Part shown: positions 55,837 to 64,000 of the stretch, piece after piece
Position numbering within the stretch: the first letter of the stretch is position 1
Layout: the number at the start of each line of letters is the position of its first letter
Assembly: GCA_022315425.1 (NCBI GenBank)
Contig: JAIUPT010000031.1
Location: 1 to 64,000 of the forward strand
Reading direction: 5' to 3'
Source: Pseudevernia furfuracea
Lineage: Eukaryota > Ascomycota > Lecanoromycetes > Lecanorales > Parmeliaceae
Length of the DNA: 64,000 nt
The notes under the pieces: generated by a model
The model's input: only the letters and a program-made list of their open reading frames with translations
Told to the model about the DNA's origin: nothing
Databases searched by the model: none
Translations under genes and position numbers: made by a program

Positions 55837-56727
55837 TCACAGCCCATTCAACGTATTCTGCGCCTTGAAAACATCGCCCCGATCGAAATTATCCACCAGT
55901 ATCCCAACCGGCGCTCTTCCATAAAGTCCAATGCACAAATCTGCTTGCGCGCCAATACTACCCACACCAGTTGCCGCGTTTGTGGTGTTATCCGCTGCGT
56001 TATCTGGTATATCGATACCACCCAGGTCAAGATCGAGGAAATGATTGACAATATACATGCGACCATCTGCGATTGCGCCTGGTGGCCGATCGATGGTGCA
56101 CTCGGGAAACGTTGGATCTGTGGTATCGTATGGCGTCTCGAAGAAGTATGTGAACTCATCCAAAATATATGGTACAGAGGCATTGGCGCCAGCATCCAGG
56201 AATGCAACTAAGCGCGTCCCGGCTGTGATCATCTCTTGTAGCGTAGGCCAAGCTTCTACCCCAATGGGTGAGGTTGGAGGGGTGTACGCATAGGATTTGA
56301 GCCCGCTAGATGTGTAGGCATCATCGAACATGCTGACGGGTACGTTGTCGCCGTTCACTAGTAGGATGGTCAGGACTTCGTTTGGATTGGCATCAAGCCA
56401 TGTCTTGACTGTTGAGAGATATGACTCCACGCTGCCGGCATCTTCTTCGAAGCATGAGGTATGGCATAGCTCCAACGTCCCGAGGAGATTTTTGTGGGAC
56501 TGGGCTTGGAGAAAGCGAATGCCAGCATCGAGTTGGGCTGTCACGGAAACATCTTGATTGTCCTGGGGAAGGTCGCCGACGAAAGCGGAGTCATGGGTTC
56601 CGATTGTAGTGATGTTTGAGTATTGACGACCACATAGTTCCGCGTAACCATTACAGAGAGTTTGTGCTTTAGTTTCGGGAAGATAGAAAAGAGAGAACAA
56701 GAAGAGAGAGGTGAAGTACGAAAGCAT
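55837..56727 (-). CDS. Secreted PLC-like phosphodiesterase (PI-PLC X-type fold)
   Basis: 296 residues, single exon, signal peptide MLSYFTSLFLFSLFYLPETKA. TTIGTHDSAF puts a His at residue 45 and TLELCHTSCF a His at 89, matching the two general acid/base His of PI-PLC X domains; DAGIRFLQAQ between them is also typical. Further family blocks are NEVLTILLVNGDN and IVNHFLDLDL. Members of this fungal group are extracellular and probably act on phosphodiester lipids, though substrates are mostly untested. The start is the ATG giving the signal peptide. Confidence 0.85.
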   Translation of the reverse strand: MLSYFTSLFLFSLFYLPETKAQTLCNGYAELCGRQYSNITTIGTHDSAFVGDLPQDNQDVSVTAQLDAGIRFLQAQSHKNLLGTLELCHTSCFEEDAGSVESYLSTVKTWLDANPNEVLTILLVNGDNVPVSMFDDAYTSSGLKSYAYTPPTSPIGVEAWPTLQEMITAGTRLVAFLDAGANASVPYILDEFTYFFETPYDTTDPTFPECTIDRPPGAIADGRMYIVNHFLDLDLGGIDIPDNAADNTTNAATGVGSIGAQADLCIGLYGRAPVGILVDNFDRGDVFKAQNTLNGL

Positions 56728-59700
56728 GGTGAAACGAAGGAAGGCTCAGATTAGACTCGTTGAGCTGACTTAAAAACCTTACGGCACACGGTCTGCTTTT
56801 ATATAGTACAAAGCGCGCATCCAACCCACCATGGCGGCGGTTGAAATGAGGCGCACACAGCTCCTTGCTCGAGGAATGGATCAAAAGATGCCATCACTGG
56901 CTATTTCTGCCTTCCACATACATGAATGATCACCAGCGTGCGATATCAATGTGCAGAATTTCATTCCATATCAACCAAAGAAATCGAAGGACCTCCACCC
57001 GTGGCCTGCCATGGCACTAAGCGCATCACGAGGATGGATCATCGGCGCTTGTTGTCATGCATAAAGACTATGAGATTATGACAGCCAAGGGATCAGATGT
57101 TGGGGCTACCGCTTTTTCAGGAGGTGTGGGCGACATGTTTGTTGGTTTCTCGCATATGGTTGGTGGATGGAAACGATCTCGGCAGTGTCCCAGAAATGGC
57201 AGCTCGGCCAGTGGCGTGGGGAACATGGTCCGCTGCCGTCTGATTCGACTTTGCAGACGATCGCAAACAATGAGCTTACTTAGATATCTTTTCAGCTTCA
57301 TTCTTCATCTTTGTTCTTCATTTTCATTCTTCATTCTTCATTCTTACAACCTCACATACTTGTTGTTTGTTTGTTTATGTCTAGATGCGAAGTCGAGAAT
57401 TGGGGGAAATGACGTGGCAACACCGGAAGATTCATTTGAGACTAGCCCTAATCAAGCATAGTGTGCAACTGATGCTATAAATAGATGCCGGAGTTTGTCT
57501 GTTCACCCCTCGGTCACGTATTTTCCCAATTCAAAAAAGCAGATATCATTACCCTCCTATAAAACTATCGTAGATATGACCGTTTATATCTCTTGACGCG
57601 GTCTGTCCCATTTGATTGACCTAAACATCTACCAATCCATGCAAACACGTTGCAGAGGCCTTAGCAAGATATGGAACCTAACACGCATGATGAAATCGTT
57701 CATTGGTGAACCATGTATCCATTCTATCCGTCTGGATCGCCTAGTGTATATCTTGCGCCCAGAGTGCGCCTACCCACCATCACGACATCACGTGCTTATG
57801 ATCCCGTGCCCAACATCCCCTTCCACCCCCTCCTTTAACAGAATAAAGCTAGTCTGCCTGGGAGTATCCAACTTATGGACCTGGAAATACCTTATGTCCA
57901 TTTGGAGGTCATCCAACATACCCCACGTCATTTGCTCCCCAGGGTAAAGATATAGATATGTATCGCTGGAGTTGTATATGCGCACATCGGTGCCCATTAA
58001 CCTGTCTCTGCCAGGCAAGCCGAGACCACCATGCTTCCTGCAGTCTATCCAAGCTAAGGTGCAACATGACTTCACTTTGGAGTAAGTAAGTGGGGCTCCA
58101 TAGGCGTAAAATTCGACGGTTAAAATTGAGCCTTCTATATGGAAATCATAAGGGTCGGGAAGAACGGTGCTGTAATCAATCAGCGATGATTATTCCGAAC
58201 CCCAAATTCCAAGAAAAGAGGTCTTGGATTACTTTGAAGGGGTTAGGAGGGTCAAGTTGGAAGACGCTAACAGATTAAGCCCATCAGCTGCTGAGGCAGG
58301 GGTCAGTTCGAGATGAGCTGGGTGAGGTGCCGTGGTAGCTAAGATGCAAAAATGCACGAGAGTAACCAAAGTGAGTACCAGGCTCATCTTGGAGACAGAC
58401 ATTGCTGCAACTATACTTTAAAGAAAGCTTCTCTCCATCGCTCTTTTTCTCGTCGTCGCATATGCGCCGCGGTCATTGATGGCTCTTCTGCCGCTCCGGT
58501 AGTCGCTTATGTCCCGATCAATCCAAACTACTGGACAGCTTATTTTCCGACTACGCTAAGTCTTGCGAAGCTTGCGAAGCCTTGCGATCAACGGTATGAG
58601 AAGGGTTGGCCAATGAAAAGTGCACGTGGGATCGTTTTCCGGTTCTAGGACACATGCATATACAGCACATAAGGCTAGAGTTTTATACGTCAATTCATTT
58701 GGCACCGCTGCTGTTGCATGAATGCTTGAAGGTTAGGCTAGACCCCATTTGCAGCCTTCACGCTGAATGGTAAGTTGGCCAGGCTCTTCACGAGGGGCAT
58801 GACGGATTGGCTACGCCTTTCATTAAAACAAAGCTCTATTACCTATGGCCTACCTGCTAGGTGTGAAGCGGGTTCGGACCCAAACAGATAGTTCTCACAC
58901 TCGAAGGCTGTAGCCTCAATACTCTATCGCATCCTTTGAACAGCACGTCTGGGCAAATAATGGATTCTTGCGGCAGCGCTACAGCAACTAACTACGTAAA
59001 GCTACCGTACGCAAATGGTGACATCAGGGTGCTACCGACGAAAACGTTCACGACGCATGGAACCAAGGATTGTAGTTATCCCAGCGTCTGGCAGGGCGGA
59101 AAATTCAGGGGTTCCAACCAAACATCAAAAAATCTCTTCTTCTGAACAACTGTAAGTCAACAACAGGAACCCCTATTAAAAAATATTCGACTTCAAAGTC
59201 TCTTATATTAAGAAGATTTAAAACCCCCTAAAAGAGGTTTTTATTGTAAAGGTCGTTATTTAAAAGTTACCATATTATGAAAATAGTCATATTTAATGAT
59301 TCTATCAAGACATTTTACGCGAAAGGCGTCAGACGGTAGATGAAAGCAATAGTAGTACGCTGACAGAAAGCGTTACGTATCCAGGGTGGCATGGAGTGTG
59401 TAGTTATCTCATAGTTGAATGCGTAGTATTGTAAGTGGCCGATGGCGGAGGGGCAGTTAGGTATTTTGCAGGCATCGTAGCTGATGGCACAACCCTTGAC
59501 ATCAATAAGAGGGACATATTCGACGCTTTGACTACGTCTTATACTGTAACATCAAATTGCCACTCCGAATGGTGAGATGCAAGTTGGGAATTGAACGAAT
59601 AGCAACCCTGATGGCTACGTGCACTATAAAAGCTTAGATATATCTTCAATATTGGCCAGCAACAGCGGAATAATACATCAATCGACCGTTAGTGAGTCAA

Positions 59701-60939
59701 CCATGTTCGATTTGAGAGCCGAGCGAAGCTTAAGGCTCCAATACTGGTTATCGGCATTCGTAACATGGAGGATGATGTTTGCCTACTCCTCAAAGTAGCC
59801 AGTCCGTTTAATGTATTATTTTTTTGGCGAATCGTGCTCAGAAGCCTGGTTAAGTAGACTGCTTAGATACCTTGCGTTTGTCTCTCTATGATTTGTATAC
59901 GTAGTATCGTATCGGAGTTCATCTCACTGCCGCCCAGGAACCAGCGTAGAATTATCATACACGGTCCCCAACGACGGTGCTCTCACTACCTTCTGCGCAA
60001 TCAAAATTTCATTGCGCATTTCGTTCAACTTTGTTAGCTCCGTAAGAGTGCAGTGAGAATATTAGCGCAGCGAAACTTGCTTAAAGCTTTCGTGGTTTAT
60101 GTACCCGGATTTGTATTTCAATATTATGGTATGCAAACTATTTGATACCAGTACACATGCAAGATTATAAACGTAACAACCTTGTGTGTTTTGATGCCAA
60201 GGATTCATAGCAGCTTCTGGAAGAAAAATTCAATATCGCCCCAACCTCCCACAAACGAGCAATCTGTGGTCGATTTTTGAGTGATTTTTAAGTGAAATTA
60301 GATGGGAAAGAGGGGAAAGAGGTGCAGGTTGCCATTCTTACCGAAGCCGTCGAACGAACAAGTGACTAATTTGTGAGCCTCGACCGACCAATGGCGGCTC
60401 CACAGGGATCTCACGTACTATTCTGGACCACATAAGTCTGTAGCTGCCCATCACGGACGTCGCGGTGATCGCGAAAGACCCTAACAAAAGACATCAATCT
60501 CTAAGTAAGAGGCTAGAGCGCTAGAGGCTAGAGCTCCAAGAAGCCTGTACTGTACCTTAATTGCCAAAAGAAGCGGCTGCTTGCAAAGAACGAGGTTCAG
60601 GTCTCTATGCTGCATACCGAAGACGCCATACTCAACAGCCAAAATTTTAGACACCTCCTTATGATTACTACCTTAAGATGAGCCCAAGAGGGAGTGCTGT
60701 GAGAACTCCGACTTATCTTCGACAACATGTCGTGAAAGTGTTCACGGCACTACTTTAAACTTTCTCTCTTTTGGTGCTAGGGTGCATACTACATGTTTAC
60801 GCCTTGATTCTCAAAGCACGACACCTTTTTAAACTTTCCCTCTTTTGGTGCTAGCTTGCATACTACAAACAAAACAAAACAACTTTGAAAGTCCCACTTC
60901 TATCACTAATTGTTTACACCTCGATTCTCAAACACGACA
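56728..60939. other. Long gene-poor interval
   Basis: About 4.2 kb. Notable: a TTCTTCAT-type pyrimidine tract (about 57295-57345), TGTTTGTTTGTTT (about 57362-57375), an AT-rich patch with AAACCCCCTAAAAGAGGTTTTT-like hairpin sequence near 59220-59245, and direct repeats at 60754-60939 listed separately. Minus-strand frame 57788-58075 looks protein-like but has no recognisable motif. Confidence 0.4.
60754..60939 (+). repeat. Duplicated promoter segments
   Basis: The 40-bp word TTTAAACTTTCYCTCTTTTGG with its GTGCTAG..TGCATACTACA tail occurs at 60754-60793 and 60828-60867. A second word, TGTTTACRCCTYGATTCTCA with a CACGACA end, occurs at 60794-60823 and 60911-60939, the last copy abutting the ATG of the next gene. 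This reads as a tandem duplication of a promoter and 5' leader. Confidence 0.8.
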
Positions 60940-61929
60940 ATGAAGTCAACGACAGGCTCAGTAATGGCCAAGAAGTCATTCCCACGTAGTATTACTCAGA
61001 CTGCAGTCCCTCAGACCGTGACAAAACTTGTTGGCGGGCCCTATCGCAAACGCTCAAGGAAGGCCGTGTTGAACGACCCCTCCCTTGAGCAGGTTATGGG
61101 CACGAAAGAAAAGGCTCTAGACGTAAGACTCTGCATCCTCTGACCTGACTGTGCCTAACTCCCATGTCGGACCTAGGCTGAAGAGTTCCCTGAGGACAGT
61201 CCTCTGAATCTTGACGATGAAGACCAGGCTCACTGGGCCAGAATCCGCAAAAGTACGCATATTGTCTTGTGTCTCAATGATGCACTTTCAACACCTTGTT
61301 GCACCTCCTATAGTTTCTACGCTTCCTCGATACAAAGTTGCTACATGGAGCAGATACTCGCTCTTTTGCCATATTCGAGCTTGTTGAATTAGTGGCACTG
61401 CTAATGAACAGCTACAGTACTATTCGACCAGGCAGCTGTTCATCGATCTAACAATTACACTAATCCGAGGTCTTTCAGCTCTAGGTAAGTCAAGCCGCAA
61501 CTGAATCTGAGAAAGAAATATGCTGACACAGCCTCAAGCCTGGCTCATGCCCGCCAAACTCTTAGGATGCTTCAGGATGTTTCTGCCGGAACGCGCGACA
61601 AGTTCGGCATCACTGGCAACCAACCGAAAACAGCATCTCATATGTCCAAGACGAAAACCACTAAATCTCAGACCAGCGGGATAGCAAAAGCCAAACCGAA
61701 AAAGTCCACAAACGCGCGAAACAACTGGCCGAGCCAACAAATTGCAAATTCGGCCATGTCTTATCTGTCTGCTGCTGGGAAAACCGACACCACTGATACG
61801 ATGGAGGTCACCGGCACTGACTTGGGGTTGGGGTTAGAAATCTACGAATCCGATGAGGATGTTTATTTCGAGTATGAGCGCAATCATGTCTTGAAAAGTG
61901 GCCTTGCTGACTGGCCGCAGGACTCCTGA
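60940..61929 (+). CDS. Basic/acidic protein of unknown function, 3-4 exons
   Basis: Exons 60940-61122, 61177-61252 and 61532-61929 join in frame (GTAAGA...CCTAG and GTACGC...CACAG), giving 218 residues. A 6-nt piece CTCTAG at 61479-61484, bounded by TTTCAG and GTAAGT, could be a micro-exon adding two residues in frame. The protein has a Lys/Thr/Ser-rich middle (SKTKTTKSQTSGIAKAKPKK) and an acidic C-terminus (YESDEDVYFEYE). No signal peptide; possibly nuclear. Family not recognised. The ATG follows the second leader repeat directly. Confidence 0.55.
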
Positions 61930-63786
61930 GCAGCGGGAAGAGAATGATGACACCATGATTGAGATGGCAATCGAGATTGTGAGTACGGGTGCCACGAATA
62001 GGTATACATTAACCAACGATACGAATAGCGCGAAAAGCACCCCGCTCTACGCGACATCACACCAGACACTATGACACGCATTGCCCATTTCGTGGATATG
62101 GGGATCTGGGAAGCTTCTGAGAGGCTCTCCTGAGGGTGGAAAGCTACGGGAGGCAAATTGCGAAAGATGTGGACTCCAGTGAATAAGACAAGCTTGTGCC
62201 TATTGTCTCCATGTCACGGTACATGTGCGGTCCATGTTGCAAGCAAGCCTGTTAGAAATGAAAATGAACCTTCAGCAAACCACTCTTAACCTTCTAAATC
62301 AACCACGTGTAGTCCATGTATATCCGGCAACATTTACCATCTTCACAAGACATTCTTCTTCAAGACGCAAAGAGCAAGTAGCCCAGCACGCTGAGTGTAT
62401 TCCCTCTATGTTGCATTCCATGGATACCTTCAAAGTTCTACTTGACCTCAGGTGCCAAATGTCATTCCAAGACCCGCCTCACTCCCTCATTACTTCTATT
62501 CCGAATCTCAGCTCCTCGAAGCGCATGCAACAAAACGTCTCGCCACATTACGGAGATAGAAGACGTTGGTGTGTATGGTTCATCTGATTCGGTTGGTCGA
62601 GTGCGAGCGAAGCTGCTTTGTGGCGTTCGCGTTGCATGGGGTTGCCGATTTTCCAACTATGCCAGGTAAAGGCGGCCATTTTGGTAGCAGAAAAATGGTG
62701 CACCCACATGTGTCTTCTTGCCAAGACACCGTATCGTCCTCGCTAGGTGTGTGAAAGATTTTGGCAACGATCCCCACTGTACATTGTATTTGGTGGACCT
62801 TCAGCGGTGCTTGCAACTTCGAAGGAGGGAAAGACATTCAGCAAGCGGGCCTGACAAAGAGCGCCGAGGAATGGTCTTGCAATCACAGTAGTCGAGACGC
62901 TCCTTTTGAGACTTGTTCCAATAATCGGTTTTCTCGGTCTCGGTCCACTGCTTGGCGTGGTAGGCTATACTCGGTAGGCGATCAATCTGGAGTCCACGTC
63001 AGTGAACCATCAAGTCATTCTCATGCATACGAGGAAAGGTTTTGCGTTGTTCATGGGACTTGGAATCCAGTACAGAAGGCCTTGTCCTTGCGGCGCACAT
63101 ATCTCGTTGAGGGTCATTGCAATGACTTGGGCATGGGTGAGCATCTTTGGCATACCGCCGTAGTAAACTCGCAATCTGAGTTTCAACTATGGTCTCCCAG
63201 GGAGTGAAAGCGCTCGAGTTGGCTCATGTCTGTGGGAGGGACTGACATTGTAATGGTCAGAGAGTGATTTTTTGGGGTGAAAAATTATTCGAAATCTAAG
63301 TTGCCTCTTGAAACTAGGAATAAATCCAGAAGTTGAAGAGGTGGGTATGATATTTAATCTCTCTTTAATTTAGCTACGCATGATTTTGACAAGATTAAAT
63401 AAGCAACAAAGCCTTTATCAAAAAGCTACGCAGCAAGCTTCTTCTGACGTGTCGATACGGGATAAGATCATCATCAAATGCAAAACAGCCGGTGATAGCC
63501 CTTTTAAATATGAGGCTATAAGGCTGTACAGCGCGAAAAGTCCGGACAAATGATTATTCTCACGTTTGAAGGGGGGAAAAGGAGAAACAGCATCGTTAAC
63601 TTGAAGCGAACTTCTCCAGTGGACTAATATCCAACCATAATTGACCGCGCATAGTCTGCTATCTTCAAAAAATCGGTAGGTTGGATGACTTTTGCGCATA
63701 GCGCAAGTCGCAAATCACTGACGATATTGCTCTTAAATATCTGCGATACCCCAACAATTACCTCTCCACAAATATAGCAGTCAATT
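61930..63786. other. Intergenic, no supported gene
   Basis: About 1.9 kb; open frames of up to 148 codons (62761-63207, +) lack motifs and begin at a non-ATG codon. The right end, from 63240, is AT-rich. Confidence 0.35.
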
Positions 63787-64000
63787 ATGTCCCTATTTGC
63801 ACAAAAGCGATGCTGGCTATATTGGTTCACCATCCTAATACATCTTATCACCCTTAGCCAAGCATTGATGCTACCTGTCAACAAATGTGACAACGGCGAA
63901 GTTCTGAGCGGTACCACCTCCGCCCACAAAAGCGCAACCATTTGCGCGCAGCCAAACACCTCACTTATTAGCCTACCCAGAAATACCACATCTCTGACTC
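63787..64000 (+). CDS. Start of a secreted protein, cut by the window end
   Basis: ATG at 63787 opens a frame that stays open to the last base (71 codons). The N-terminus is MSLFAQKRCWLYWFTILIHL followed by ITLSQA, a signal peptide with a likely cleavage after SQA. The mature part begins LMLPVNKCDNGE with Cys (CDNG, ICAQ) and N-glycosylation sites (NTS, NTT). The family cannot be told from this piece. Confidence 0.6.
   Translation, partial: MSLFAQKRCWLYWFTILIHLITLSQALMLPVNKCDNGEVLSGTTSAHKSATICAQPNTSLISLPRNTTSLT

Noticed and set aside
57788..58075. 95-codon minus-strand frame with protein-like composition (GTDVRIYNSSDTYLYLYPGE)
   Set aside because: No recognised motif, no signal peptide, no supported neighbouring exon; could be a remnant but not enough to call.
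62761..63207. 148-codon plus-strand frame
   Set aside because: Begins at a non-ATG codon, no motif, no splice context.

Overview
The window is a chromosome end of a filamentous ascomycete fungus. It opens with the telomeric C-strand motif CCCTAACCCT, has an AT-rich repeat-filled subtelomere of about 18 kb, then gene-bearing DNA with fungal-style genes: introns of about 45-135 nt with GTRNGN donors and CTRAY-like branch points, secreted proteins, and an Argonaute. The exact taxon cannot be fixed from the sequence; a Dothideomycete- or Eurotiomycete-like genome with AT isochores fits.

Layout. Bases 1-17907 hold a composite subtelomeric repeat present four times. Each copy has an AT-rich block lacking G on the + strand, an interrupted TTA trinucleotide tract, a GCTGAG-based minisatellite, and one or two short hairpin modules ending in CTAGGGTTA. 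Between copies 3 and 4 lies a 6.3-kb Ty3/gypsy chromovirus retrotransposon (8355-14704) with two LTRs, a gag zinc knuckle, protease, RT, RNase H, integrase and chromodomain, all broken by stop codons. The first 1,339 bases next to the telomere contain no G on the + strand.

Bases 18-29 kb are gene-poor: a secreted multi-exon protein with a cysteine-containing C-terminal domain (19398-21340, -), an aspzincin-like secreted metalloprotease (22054-23260, +), an unknown secreted protein (25346-26365, -) and decayed fragments. Bases 29-44 kb look like specialised metabolism and surface genes: an MFS transporter and a FAD monooxygenase in divergent orientation, a 1,340-residue Ser-rich wall protein with 108-bp tandem repeats, a small membrane protein, and a BAHD-like acyltransferase stopped by one TAG inside its DFGWG-type motif.

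Bases 44-64 kb carry an Argonaute with an N-terminal CCHC zinc knuckle (44826-48333), a SAM methyltransferase, two small conserved-looking proteins, a secreted metalloprotease-like protein without a visible HExxH, a PLC-like phosphodiesterase, an unknown nuclear-type protein with a possible 6-nt micro-exon, and the start of another secreted protein running off the window. The Argonaute is the plausible RNA-silencing link to the repeats, but that is inference. The strongest unusual signals are the telomere-adjacent G-free tract, the co-varying hairpin modules, the gag-pol -1 frameshift signal and the zinc-knuckle Argonaute.
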